This document shows positions 36,506 to 44,760 of a stretch of DNA of 64,000 nt, one piece after another. The position numbers and the translations under genes were made by a program. Positions within the stretch are counted from its first letter, which is position 1. Each line of letters opens with the position of its first letter. The stretch comes from Paenibacillus sp. FSL H8-0079 (lineage in GTDB: Bacteria > Bacillota > Bacilli > Paenibacillales > Paenibacillaceae): contig NZ_CP150300.1 in the NCBI RefSeq assembly GCF_037991315.1, forward strand, positions 2,232,001-2,296,000, in the 5' to 3' direction. Below the pieces are notes generated by a model. It saw only the letters and a program-made list of their open reading frames with translations, made no database searches and was not told the DNA's origin.

Positions 36506-36982
36506 TGGAACGGGAAGCAGATTGTACGAAGGGACAACGTGGTATGACTGGTCGTGTTGTATCTTCGAGGATTCAATCTGATAACCGTTCAGTTGCATGT
36601 GAGATTGTAATCCGGGTGTAAGGTCAGGTGAGCCTATGAGGTACATTTGGAGCAAACCGGCGAAGGCCGGAAGAGCTTGCATGTCCTCTAAGGAAGGAAC
36701 AGGCTTTGTATGCGGATGAGAATGGAAGATGCCCATCAGTTTAGGTTCCGAGAATACACATCGGATCCATTCGGCATCGTCCAGTGCAAAATGGTGCAGC
36801 GGGTCAGGTGCTACGTTACGAATGGGCTGAAACCGACTGATTCGTATGCCGCCCGCTGCGGTTTCACCCAGCATAACCCCGCAGGCTTCTTGCGGCAGCG
36901 AAAGGAACATGTGCTTTGACATCTCTTGTTCTACGGAAGAAGGGATGTAGAAGACGTTTTGCTGCCCGTGAAGTGCTGCCAT
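36491..36982 (-). CDS. M67 (JAB1/MPN) metalloprotease
   Basis: 163 residues. The JAMM zinc site is seen as EACGVMLG (Glu, near residue 32) and GIFHSHPHTKPVPSLEDM (His, His and Asp, about 88-105). Bacterial M67 proteins process ubiquitin-like sulfur carriers or similar tails. No sulfur-carrier gene is adjacent. Its 3' end overlaps the exonuclease's 3' end by 15 bases on the opposite strand. GAGGGGTGAAT precedes the ATG. Confidence 0.87.
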   Translation of the reverse strand: MAALHGQQNVFYIPSSVEQEMSKHMFLSLPQEACGVMLGETAAGGIRISRFQPIRNVAPDPLHHFALDDAEWIRCVFSEPKLMGIFHSHPHTKPVPSLEDMQALPAFAGLLQMYLIGSPDLTPGLQSHMQLNGYQIESSKIQHDQSYHVVPSYNLLPVPLCVT

Positions 36983-37162
36983 TTGTATTCACCCCTCTCT
37001 CTTTGGCTCCTGCTCAGGCAGGAGTCCTTTTTCATTTTATTTTGTGTGATCCGGATTGTAAAATTTTAAAGGAAAAGGGTACAATATTAAAGAGAACATT
37101 TAGCATTTACAGAAATTACGGTTTACTTTCAATATGCTAATTATATAAAAGGGTGGCGGGTT

Positions 37163-37714
37163 ATGAAACGAAACAAATACATACTCCTCGGTGTTATATT
37201 GCTTGTTAGTATTACAATGGCCCGCAATACAGAGGATGGGATTTCCGCAGTATTTAAGCAGGATGAGCCCATCCCTACAGAGACGGGACCTCGTGCGGGT
37301 CTTCTGGCGCCTGCCTTTTCTCTAACAGCAATGGATGGGAAGACGTACAGTGTGGGTGGCGCCAAAGATAAGGCCACGTTCGTCAGTTTCTGGGCATCCT
37401 GGTGTGAGCCATGTAAGCAGGAAGCTCCGGAATTGAATAGAATGGCTGCGAAATACAAGGATAAGCTTGATCTGTATGGTGTTAATGTAACATCCTACGA
37501 TAAACTCAAGGATGCGAAAGCTTTTGTGGATGAGTACCAACTGACGTTCCCTATTCCCTTGGACGAGAAGGGGACGGTATATGCTCAATACAATGGAGTG
37601 GCTTTTCCGACGAATGTTCTGATTGACTCCAGAGGCGTTATACAGGAGATTATCCTGGGCATTTTACCCGAAAAAGAGTTGGAACGTAAGATTAAAGAGC
37701 TTGTCGCAAACTAA
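37163..37714 (+). CDS. Membrane-anchored thioredoxin-like protein (ResA/TlpA type)
   Basis: 183 residues with an N-terminal anchor (KRNKYILLGVILLVSITM) followed by the extracytoplasmic fold. The active site is WASWCEPCKQEAPEL (CxxC about 79-82) and the cis-Pro is in VAFPTNVLID. It reduces disulfides outside the membrane, as ResA does in cytochrome c maturation. It is not next to resBC or ccd here. The weak GGGTGGCGGG precedes the ATG. Confidence 0.9.
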   Translation: MKRNKYILLGVILLVSITMARNTEDGISAVFKQDEPIPTETGPRAGLLAPAFSLTAMDGKTYSVGGAKDKATFVSFWASWCEPCKQEAPELNRMAAKYKDKLDLYGVNVTSYDKLKDAKAFVDEYQLTFPIPLDEKGTVYAQYNGVAFPTNVLIDSRGVIQEIILGILPEKELERKIKELVAN

Positions 37715-37724
37715 TTTTCAGTTA

Positions 37725-37776
37725 AAAAAGGAAGCCTCCGTTACCCATGATTCATGGATGCAGAGGCTTCCTTTTT
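37725..37776. terminator. Bidirectional terminator between resA-like and cimA
   Basis: AAAAAAGGAAGCCTC and GAGGCTTCCTTTTT pair, with T and A runs on both sides and CATGATTCATG in the loop. Confidence 0.88.
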
Positions 37777-37798
37777 ATTTTCCGGGAAATAAGCCTTA

Positions 37799-39418
37799 TT
37801 AATGGTTACTTAACCCGTGAGCAGGAATAGGGAGTGTACCCGGCTCATCCTGCAATTTTTCTTGAAGTAACGCGTAGCGGAAACTGTGCACGAGAGCTTC
37901 CCAACTTGCTTCAATCACGTTCTCGGATACACCAACAGTGTTCCATGTGTTTTCGGTGTTTTTGGATTCGATCAGTACACGCACTTTGGCAGCTGTGGCA
38001 TCCTTCTCATCCAGTACACGTACTTTGTAGTCTGACAGGTGCATGTTGGCAAGTGAAGGGAAGTATTGTACCAACGCTTTCCGAAGCGCGTTATCGAGTG
38101 CATTAACCGGACCGTTTCCTTCAGCAGCGGTATAGACACTTGTTCCAGCCACATTAAGTTTGACAAAAGCTTCAGAAACAACGGATTTTCCTGCCGTTTT
38201 CTCTACAAGCATTTTGAATGATTCGAAAGTGAACAATTCTTTCATGTCACCATTCGCTTCACGAATTAACAATTCGAGCGAGGCATCTGCACCTTCGAAC
38301 TGGTAACCCTGATGCTCCAGATCTTTGATTTTCTCAATAATCTGACGTGAATTGGCACTGCTTGGATCGAACTCAAGACCCAATTCCTGTGCTTTGGACA
38401 CAATGTTGCTCTGTCCAGCAAGCTCTGAAACCAGCACACGCTGTTTGTTGCCGACCAGTTCAGGCACGATGTGTTCATAAGTACGGGAATCTCGCAGGAT
38501 GGCAGAGACGTGAATGCCACCTTTGTGAGCAAAAGCAGCATTACCAACATAAGGTTGATTAATCGGCATATTCACATTAGCAATTTCGCTGACATAACGA
38601 GCCACGTTTGTAAGTTGTCTCATTGAATCTTCCGTAACACATTCATAGCCAAGCTTCAGTTGCAAATTCGGAATGATGGACGCCAGATTGGCGTTACCGC
38701 AACGCTCTCCATAACCGTTCATCGTTCCTTGAACCTGACGGGCTCCAGCTTGTACAGCGCTGAGTGTGTTGGCCACAGCCAGTTCACAATCATTATGTGT
38801 ATGGATCCCGAGATGTGCGTGAGGCAGGCTTCTATGCAGTGTGGATACGATCTCGTGTACCTCGTTTGGCATCGTCCCGCCGTTGGTATCACACATAACG
38901 AGCCAGTCCGCTCCAGCTTCGTGGGCCTTGGTCAAGACCGCTTGAGCATACTCTGGATTATGTTTGAATCCGTCAAAGAAGTGTTCTGCATCAAAGATCA
39001 CTTCCATACCATTCTGTTTCAGATAGGCGATGGAATCATAGATCATGGACAAGTTTTCTTCCAATGTAGTCTGCAAAGCGGTATGCACATGGAAGTCCCA
39101 TGATTTACCGACCAAAGTTGCAGCCTGAGCACCAGATTCGATTATGCGCTTCAGGTTGGCGTCTTCACTAGCAACGCTGCCTTTTCGGCGGGTACTGCCA
39201 AAAGCAACAACCTTTGCGTTCAGGTTCAATTCCTTGACTCTTTTGAAAAACTCAATGTCCTTGGTGTTGCTGCCGGGAATTCCGCCTTCAATATAATGGA
39301 CACCCAGGTCATCAAGCTTCTTGGCAATTTTGAGTTTGTCGTCTGCCGATAAGCTGACACCCTCCCCTTGTGTGCCGTCACGTAAAGTCGTATCGAAGAT
39401 GGAAATGGCCTTTGACAT
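37799..39418 (-). CDS. cimA: Citramalate synthase
   Basis: 539 residues: HMGL-like barrel (about 4-280) with IFDTTLRDGTQGEGV, the metal His pair in LGIHTHNDCELAVANT, and NGYGERCGNANL, then a linker and the LeuA dimerisation domain. The sequence EGGIPGSNTKD and SKAISIFDTTL pattern match the citramalate (pyruvate plus acetyl-CoA) rather than isopropylmalate group. It opens the pyruvate route to 2-oxobutanoate and isoleucine. AAGGAGG precedes the ATG. No T-box was seen upstream. Confidence 0.9.
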   Translation of the reverse strand: MSKAISIFDTTLRDGTQGEGVSLSADDKLKIAKKLDDLGVHYIEGGIPGSNTKDIEFFKRVKELNLNAKVVAFGSTRRKGSVASEDANLKRIIESGAQAATLVGKSWDFHVHTALQTTLEENLSMIYDSIAYLKQNGMEVIFDAEHFFDGFKHNPEYAQAVLTKAHEAGADWLVMCDTNGGTMPNEVHEIVSTLHRSLPHAHLGIHTHNDCELAVANTLSAVQAGARQVQGTMNGYGERCGNANLASIIPNLQLKLGYECVTEDSMRQLTNVARYVSEIANVNMPINQPYVGNAAFAHKGGIHVSAILRDSRTYEHIVPELVGNKQRVLVSELAGQSNIVSKAQELGLEFDPSSANSRQIIEKIKDLEHQGYQFEGADASLELLIREANGDMKELFTFESFKMLVEKTAGKSVVSEAFVKLNVAGTSVYTAAEGNGPVNALDNALRKALVQYFPSLANMHLSDYKVRVLDEKDATAAKVRVLIESKNTENTWNTVGVSENVIEASWEALVHSFRYALLQEKLQDEPGTLPIPAHGLSNH

Positions 39419-39687
39419 GAAGATCCTCCTTTGAGATAAAGCGCTTTTTTAGAAGTTTAGATGGTAAGTTGGAAAAATCTGTTAAGTACGTTAGTGAATG
39501 AATCCTTCGATTCGGCAACGCTACACTGTGTTAAACTCAATGCGCTGATTTGTCCTAAAGTCGTCAATTTGTATAATTAATTATTATAGCACCATTATAG
39601 CCAAATGCTACATAGAAATCGCAGTTTCATGTAACAATTATCGGATTTTAGAGCAAAAAGAAGGATGTTAATCATAATCCGGATGTA
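39419..39687. other. Divergent intergenic region, cimA side
   Basis: About 270 bases, AT-rich. On the minus strand TGCTATAAT and a second TATAAT are candidates for the cimA promoter. No leader terminator, T-box or CodY-like box could be assigned. Confidence 0.4.
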
Positions 39688-39696
39688 TGTTATAAT
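39688..39696 (+). promoter_or_regulatory. Extended -10 promoter of the 35-aa gene
   Basis: TGTTATAAT (extended -10, TATAAT 39691-39696) with a poor -35. It would give a 45-base leader to the microprotein. Confidence 0.45.
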
Positions 39697-39745
39697 CTAT
39701 TATTGAGTTTTAATTGGAATATATGGAAGAAAAGGAGGGGTGATT

Positions 39746-39853
39746 TTGACTTTTTTATGGGAAAATACGATTATTGCTCTGATCACTTTGATATTTTTTG
39801 TGAGTGTAGGATGGTTAATTATTAGGTCTCTGATCAGATCTCGCAGAAAATAA
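39746..39853 (+). CDS. 35-residue single-helix membrane microprotein
   Basis: A short gene: TTG 39746, AAAGGAGGGGTGAT spaced ideally upstream, one hydrophobic helix (about 7-27, NTIIALITLIFFVSVGWLII) and a basic tail ending IRSRRK. Stop TAA at 39851. The layout resembles small membrane regulators or type I toxin peptides, but no antisense RNA gene was identified. It lies 95 bases before dinB. The strong ribosome site and promoter argue it is translated. Confidence 0.65.
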   Translation: MTFLWENTIIALITLIFFVSVGWLIIRSLIRSRRK

Positions 39854-39948
39854 ATGCTCGTGACTGAATTATCATAACGGGTTTGATATACTATAGAAGA
39901 AAGTAATTTAGTTTTCATTAATTAGTGTGCATGAAAGGGCGGGGGTTC

Positions 39949-41253
39949 ATGATGTCTTCAGAAGGCAATCCTCCAGCGAATGTGGATCAATACTACCCTA
40001 CAGCCGGACGGGTGATTCTGCATGTGGATATGAATGCTTTCTACTGCTCTGTACATGAAGCCGAGGAACCAGATTTATATAGAGGAAAAGCAACGGCCGT
40101 TGCGGGCAGCAGTGAACTGCGAAAGGGAGTAATCGTAACCTGCTCATATGTCGCTCGTAATCGAGGCATCTCAACAGGGATGGTTGTGCACCAAGCCATG
40201 AAAAAGTGCCCTGATCTCATTGTGATTCGTCCTGATTTTCATTTATATCGTCAATATTCAAGAGCTTTCATGCAAATTGCGTATAGTTATACCCCTCAAC
40301 TTGAGGCGACGTCCATTGATGAGTGTTATCTTGATATTACAGGCTCAAGGCAATTTGGAAATCCAATGGAGATTGCGGAGAGCATTCAGCGGAGAATCAA
40401 GGATGAATTAGGGCTGCCTTGTTCCATTGGCATTGCACCCAACAAATTATTGGCGAAAATGGCTTCAGATCTGAAAAAACCGAATGGTATCTCCATTTTG
40501 CGTATGAGGGACGTACCTCGGATTCTTTGGCATAGGCCATGTAACGAGATGTTTGGCATTGGTAAAAAAACGGCTGAAAAGCTGAAGAAACTGGGCATTG
40601 AAACGATTGGTCAATTGGCCAAATCAGATGAGAACATGTTGACCGAACTATTCGGAGTCAATGGAGCGTGGCTCAAAAATTCTGCGAATGGCATTAACCA
40701 TTCCGCGGTTCACGCTGAACGGGAAGCCAATAAATCTATTGGACATACGACCACTTTACCGGCGGATGTATCGGATATGAACGATATTCATCGGGTTTTC
40801 CTCAATATAAGTGACCAGGTAGCCAGGAGATTGCGCAAGCACGAAATGTTTAGCCAAGGTATTCAGATTACGATTCGGACACCGGATATGAAGACGATCA
40901 CCCGATCACGTTTAATGGAAGTCCCAACGGAGGATGCATCGATCATCTACCGTGAAGCTTGTCAATTATTCGCGAAGCATTGGGGCAGTGGTAAGCCTGT
41001 ACGCATGCTGGGCGTGACACTTCAAAACCTGATTCCAAGAGAAGAGTCCGCTGTGCAGATGGACTTGTTCGAATATGAGCAGAAGCCCAAGAAGGACAAT
41101 TTGATTCGAATTATGGATCAGTTACGTGATAAATTTGGTGAGAATGCTGTTGTGACCGCAGGCATGCTTGGGGACGATCCTTCCGTGCTGCTTCGCAATC
41201 ATAAAGTACGGGGCACTTCCCTGCAAAAAGATAACTTGCAAAGTCTTGATTAA
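39949..41253 (+). CDS. dinB: DNA polymerase IV (Y-family)
   Basis: About 434 residues; starts at ATG 39949 or 39952 after GGGCGGGGG, though GTG 39925 also opens the frame. Catalytic HVDMNAFYCSV (about 25-35) with the metal Asp, and ATSIDECYLD (about 124-133) with the Asp-Glu pair. The thumb and little-finger domains follow. A sliding-clamp motif QMDLF lies near residue 373. It bypasses lesions in DNA with low fidelity. Its expression in Firmicutes is only partly SOS-controlled; no LexA box was located. Confidence 0.92.
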   Translation: MMSSEGNPPANVDQYYPTAGRVILHVDMNAFYCSVHEAEEPDLYRGKATAVAGSSELRKGVIVTCSYVARNRGISTGMVVHQAMKKCPDLIVIRPDFHLYRQYSRAFMQIAYSYTPQLEATSIDECYLDITGSRQFGNPMEIAESIQRRIKDELGLPCSIGIAPNKLLAKMASDLKKPNGISILRMRDVPRILWHRPCNEMFGIGKKTAEKLKKLGIETIGQLAKSDENMLTELFGVNGAWLKNSANGINHSAVHAEREANKSIGHTTTLPADVSDMNDIHRVFLNISDQVARRLRKHEMFSQGIQITIRTPDMKTITRSRLMEVPTEDASIIYREACQLFAKHWGSGKPVRMLGVTLQNLIPREESAVQMDLFEYEQKPKKDNLIRIMDQLRDKFGENAVVTAGMLGDDPSVLLRNHKVRGTSLQKDNLQSLD

Positions 41254-41370
41254 ATAAGGGATAATAGAGACTTGTGGTTGGAAAATGATTTGTAATTATT
41301 CTTACTTTGTATTAATATGTTTCTAGATAAAAACACTGTACGTTTCGAATTTTAGGAGGAGAGAATGTAA

Positions 41371-41613
<243 letters not shown>

Positions 41614-41634
41614 GTATTTCTCCTATGAACACAG

Positions 41635-41658
41635 AGCACTTTCTTTTGTCTTAAGGAC
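41635..41658 (+). terminator. Left half of the ferredoxin terminator, disrupted by IS
   Basis: AGCACTTTCTTTTGTC (41635-41650) and loop TTAAG are followed by GAC at 41656-41658. The partner arm, GACAGGGGAAGGTGCT plus eight T, stands at 43124-43147 beyond the element. Joining them rebuilds a 16-bp stem (with G-U pairs) and a T run. Confidence 0.8.
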
Positions 41659-41692
41659 TAAAATGTACCCTATAAGATGGACACTTTGAAAA
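41659..41692 (+). repeat. Left inverted repeat of the IS
   Basis: 34 bases starting TAAAATGTACCC and ending CACTTTGAAAA. It matches the complement of 43090-43123 at 27 positions. Confidence 0.85.
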
Positions 41693-41712
41693 AAGCCCAT
41701 CTTATAGGGTAC
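41665..41712 (+). promoter_or_regulatory. Long hairpin at the left IS end
   Basis: GTACCCTATAAGATGG (41665-41680) and its perfect complement (41697-41712) flank a 16-base loop, ahead of orfA. No T run follows, so it is not a classic terminator. It may block entering transcripts or hide the orfA ribosome site. Confidence 0.55.
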
Positions 41713-41754
41713 TTTGTTTATAATGAAAAAAAACGATGTTGGAGCGGAAATGTT

Positions 41755-42174
41755 ATGACGAAAAGATTACTGACGAAGAAAGAACAAGAACAACTAAAAC
41801 GGAATCCAAATGTGATCGCTGTTAGTGAAAAGGCGATTACGTATACCGATGAATTTAAGCGCCATTTCATTGCACAAAATGAACAGGGTAAACTGCCACG
41901 AGACATTTTTGAAGAAGCGGGCTTAGATGTTGAATGTATTGGTTTAGAGCGTGTCCGTTCTTCTGGAAAACGTTGGCGTGCTTCGTATCGTGAAGCGGGT
42001 GTAGAAGGCTTACAGGATACACGTAAAACGAATTCAGGTCGCCCTTCGGAACGTGAATTAACATTAGAACAAAAGATTGAACGATTAGAAGCAAAAAATC
42101 AATTGTTACGAGCGGAAAATGAACTGCTAAAAAAGCTCGATCTACTCGAAAGGCAGATGTTGAAAAAGAAATAA
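41755..42174 (+). CDS. IS3-family transposase OrfA (DNA-binding part)
   Basis: About 139 residues from ATG 41755 after GGAGCGG. Helix-turn-helix domain with ISITYTDEFKRHF-like N-terminal part and GLERVRSSGKRWRASYREAG, then a coiled coil (EQKIERLEAKNQLLRAENELLKK, about 103-125). It binds the element ends and forms the OrfAB fusion by frameshifting. The frame is open from 41677 but the extra part belongs to the IS end. Confidence 0.92.
   Translation: MTKRLLTKKEQEQLKRNPNVIAVSEKAITYTDEFKRHFIAQNEQGKLPRDIFEEAGLDVECIGLERVRSSGKRWRASYREAGVEGLQDTRKTNSGRPSERELTLEQKIERLEAKNQLLRAENELLKKLDLLERQMLKKK
42129..42135 (+). promoter_or_regulatory. Programmed -1 frameshift site A AAA AAG
   Basis: AAAAAAG in the orfA frame (cta aaa aag) is the canonical slippery heptamer. 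The -1 frame is open from here through OrfB, so slippage gives the OrfAB transposase. Confidence 0.8.
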
Positions 42175-42176
42175 AA

Positions 42177-43085
42177 GTGGCTGTAGAGCTGAAGTTTGAA
42201 CTCATTTATCGGACGATCAGAACGTATAAATTGAAGCGGTTGGTCAGCTATCTATGCGATATTATGGAAGTATCACGTTCGGGTTATTACAATTACTTCA
42301 CTGAAAAATCAGCGCAAAAGCGTATAGCTGAAGCCGAAGCAGATGAGATGGTAAAGGAAATGATTTTAAAGGCCTATCGATTCCGTGGACGTAAAAAAGG
42401 AGCACGCCAAATTAAAATGACATTAGAAAATCAGTACAAGATGACGTACAACTTGAAGCGGATTCGTCGGATCATGAAGAAATTTGAAATCATCTGTCCC
42501 ATTCGAAAGGCTAATCCAGCCCGTAGAATGGCAAAAGCAACGAAAGAACATCGCACATGTCCAAACGAATTACAGCGCAATTTTAAGCCAGGCGAGGCGG
42601 GAAAGGTGTTATTAACCGACATCACCTATTTAACGTACAAAGGCAACCAGCGAGCTTATTTATCAACCATGAAAGACGCACAGACGAATGAGATTTTAGC
42701 GTATGAAGTGTCTTCTTCGTTACGCATAGACATTGCGCTGAACACGCTTCATCAATTGAAGAAACACCGACATATCACAAAAGATGCGTTAATCCATTCC
42801 GATCAAGGCTTTCATTATACGAACCCACAATTCCAATCCGTAGTGAAAAAAATGGGGTTAACTCAATCCATGTCACGACGAGGAAACTGTTGGGATAACG
42901 CTCCCCAAGAATCATTCTTTGGGCATTTTAAGGATGAAACGAATATCAAAGAATGCGAAACATTAGAAGAAGTAAAACGAGAAATTAAGAGTTATATGAC
43001 GTACTATAATCATTATCGAGGGCAATGGAATTTGAAAAAGCTGCCGCCTGTAAAATACAGACAGCAGCTTCAACAAGTTGCCTAG
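42177..43085 (+). CDS. IS3-family transposase OrfB (DDE integrase)
   Basis: 302 residues from the first GTG in this frame; the natural product is probably the frameshift fusion, as the frame is open upstream of 42129. The rve-type core has all three acids: LLTDITYLTY (Asp), HSDQGFHYTN (Asp) and CWDNAPQESFFGHFK (Glu). HTH_21-like region RIAEAEADEMVKEMI is near the start. It cuts and joins the element ends. No frameshift or stop, so a functional transposase is plausible. Confidence 0.93.
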   Translation: MAVELKFELIYRTIRTYKLKRLVSYLCDIMEVSRSGYYNYFTEKSAQKRIAEAEADEMVKEMILKAYRFRGRKKGARQIKMTLENQYKMTYNLKRIRRIMKKFEIICPIRKANPARRMAKATKEHRTCPNELQRNFKPGEAGKVLLTDITYLTYKGNQRAYLSTMKDAQTNEILAYEVSSSLRIDIALNTLHQLKKHRHITKDALIHSDQGFHYTNPQFQSVVKKMGLTQSMSRRGNCWDNAPQESFFGHFKDETNIKECETLEEVKREIKSYMTYYNHYRGQWNLKKLPPVKYRQQLQQVA

Positions 43086-43089
43086 TTTT

Positions 43090-43123
43090 TTTTCAAAATG
43101 TCCTTTACAAAGGGTACACTTTA
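43090..43123 (+). repeat. Right inverted repeat of the IS
   Basis: Complement of 43090-43123 begins TAAAGTGTACCC, aligned with the left end. Confidence 0.85.
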
Positions 43124-43147
43124 GACAGGGGAAGGTGCTTTTTTTTG
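43124..43147 (+). terminator. Right half of the ferredoxin terminator
   Basis: The target duplication GAC is followed by AGGGGAAGGTGCT and eight T. Separated by about 1.47 kb from its left arm; see 41635-41658. Confidence 0.75.
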
Positions 43148-43275
43148 TCTCCACTCAACTGTGATCTTGTCGAAAACTCATTTTTTCCACCGGGTACTGA
43201 AGTCCTATGGATTTAACGCCTGATTATGCCGATATATAATGATATACGTAAAAAGGCGAAATAGTGGAGGATCGG

Positions 43276-44718
43276 ATGCAGAATACTCATCTAAGAACAT
43301 ATGTCAAGAAACATCCCGACAACAAAATGGCTTGGTACTTACTCGGAAAGGAGTACTTGGGAGAAGGGCAGGAGGCTAAAGCCAACTATTGTTTCCAGCA
43401 AGCGGGCGAGGTTTACGAAGCATTTGAACGTAGTAAGGCTCCTGCTGACATCTGGGTGGACTATCAGGATAAACTGGTGGAGATGTCTGAGCAGAAGGAG
43501 AAAAAACAACGTAGACGCAAAATGTGGCTTACGTTATTAATGCTGCTTGTGCTGGCAGGTATGCCACCTGCGGACGCTCCGGGCTTCAGTCGTGAAGCAG
43601 TCGACGCGCTGTCAGCCGCACTGGAATCCACAGATGATATCGCAGCGCCTGTAGAAGCGGATAAACAGGTTGGGACTGCATCCATTGCGCCAAGTAATGT
43701 GTTCACGGCTGCGGCATTTGGTGGAGGCAACCATGGCGAGGCTGCGCTCGCAGCTGCCTGGTCCGGGTCAGGCCCAAAAGTAGAGACTTCGGCTGTACTG
43801 GGTATGCAAACCTCGGATGACTGGTCTTTATGGAAGAGAAATATGCCTGTGAAATACATAGTACAAACCAATACAAGCGGAAAATTAACTGCACAAAGTT
43901 ATGATGCCAAGCAATGTAACTGTGAACCTCCTGAAGTCACGCCGAAAATCAAAAAGATGGCCTTGGCGTGGACCGCCAAGCAGGAAGCCGCTGCATCATT
44001 ATCAAGTGCAATCGTTGCCTATCGCAAAAAAAATGACGCTTGGCCCAAGAGTGTAACGCAAATGGCCCAGCCATTTCCGAATAATATTCTGGGAGAGACT
44101 GCGCCAGGTATGACCGAGATGTTTCCGAAGCTGCTAGCTTTGCATCAAGGAAAGGCACAGGAAGGGAAGAACGATTCGAGTGGTCAAGAGAATGGTTCAA
44201 CGACTTCGAATTCGTCTCAAGGCAAAAATGTCGCGTTTGCAGATACGCTGGGAGGTCAGCCTTTTTTGCAGGAACCACTTGAGATTGTCATTGATAAGGA
44301 TAAACACAAACTTGCATTAATCAGTGGGGATACCATTATTCGGATGTATGATGTGGGACTTGGCGGTGATCGAACACCGGAAGGTTCATTTGTCATTTCA
44401 GATAAAGTGGTCAATCCGAATGGACGCTCGAACGGAGAGTTCGGCAGCAGAGGTATGCAACTCTCGAATACGAATTATGCCATCCATGGAACCAACGAGC
44501 CAGACAGCATCGGACTGGATGAGTCCCTTGGATGTGTGAGAATGCGTACAGGAGATGTAGAAGAGTTATTCGCTCTCGCTCCGCAAGGCACTCCGGTACG
44601 CATTGGAGAAGATGTGCTGCCAGATCTTACGCTTGTTCCAGAAGCGAAGCAGCGTTATCAGCATACGCTTGTTCCAAAGCAGAATAATCCGAACAAAACG
44701 TATCACTGGCTGAATTGA
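43276..44718 (+). CDS. L,D-transpeptidase (YkuD) with a TPR-like cytoplasmic head
   Basis: 480 residues from ATG 43276 (GGAGG inside the upstream codons). Residues about 5-60 look like a tetratricopeptide pair (HPDNKMAWYLLGKEYLGEG and KANYCFQQAGEVYEAFERS). KKQRRRK then MWLTLLMLLVLAGM (about 83-96) is a signal-anchor. A long Ala- and Ser-rich stalk leads to the YkuD domain, with EIVIDKDKHKLALISGD and HGTNEPDSIGLDESLGCVRM (catalytic Cys about 419, cited with the His). It makes 3-3 peptidoglycan cross-links outside the cell. Confidence 0.88.
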   Translation: MQNTHLRTYVKKHPDNKMAWYLLGKEYLGEGQEAKANYCFQQAGEVYEAFERSKAPADIWVDYQDKLVEMSEQKEKKQRRRKMWLTLLMLLVLAGMPPADAPGFSREAVDALSAALESTDDIAAPVEADKQVGTASIAPSNVFTAAAFGGGNHGEAALAAAWSGSGPKVETSAVLGMQTSDDWSLWKRNMPVKYIVQTNTSGKLTAQSYDAKQCNCEPPEVTPKIKKMALAWTAKQEAAASLSSAIVAYRKKNDAWPKSVTQMAQPFPNNILGETAPGMTEMFPKLLALHQGKAQEGKNDSSGQENGSTTSNSSQGKNVAFADTLGGQPFLQEPLEIVIDKDKHKLALISGDTIIRMYDVGLGGDRTPEGSFVISDKVVNPNGRSNGEFGSRGMQLSNTNYAIHGTNEPDSIGLDESLGCVRMRTGDVEELFALAPQGTPVRIGEDVLPDLTLVPEAKQRYQHTLVPKQNNPNKTYHWLN

Positions 44719-44760
44719 TCTGCTGAATATGTAGAATCAGATGGAATCAGCCTGAATCAT

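Larger units (their letters stand above)
41659..43123 (+). mobile_element. Complete IS3-family (IS150-like) insertion sequence
   Basis: About 1465 bp, bounded by imperfect inverted repeats of about 34 bp (27 identities) beginning TAAAATGTACCC on the left and TAAAGTGTACCC on the right (complemented). A 3-bp direct repeat GAC flanks it (41656-41658 and 43124-43126), as usual for IS150-like elements. It encodes OrfA and OrfB in the normal order with an A6G frameshift site. All parts look intact, so it may be recently inserted and active. Confidence 0.93.

Noticed and set aside
39419..39700. T-box or leucine/isoleucine leader before cimA
   Set aside because: No AGGGTGGNACCGCG-type T-box, no leader peptide and no terminator hairpin on the minus strand.
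39746..39853. A complete type I toxin-antitoxin system
   Set aside because: Only the small membrane peptide is visible; no antisense RNA promoter or terminator could be assigned, so the toxin idea is left as a hypothesis.
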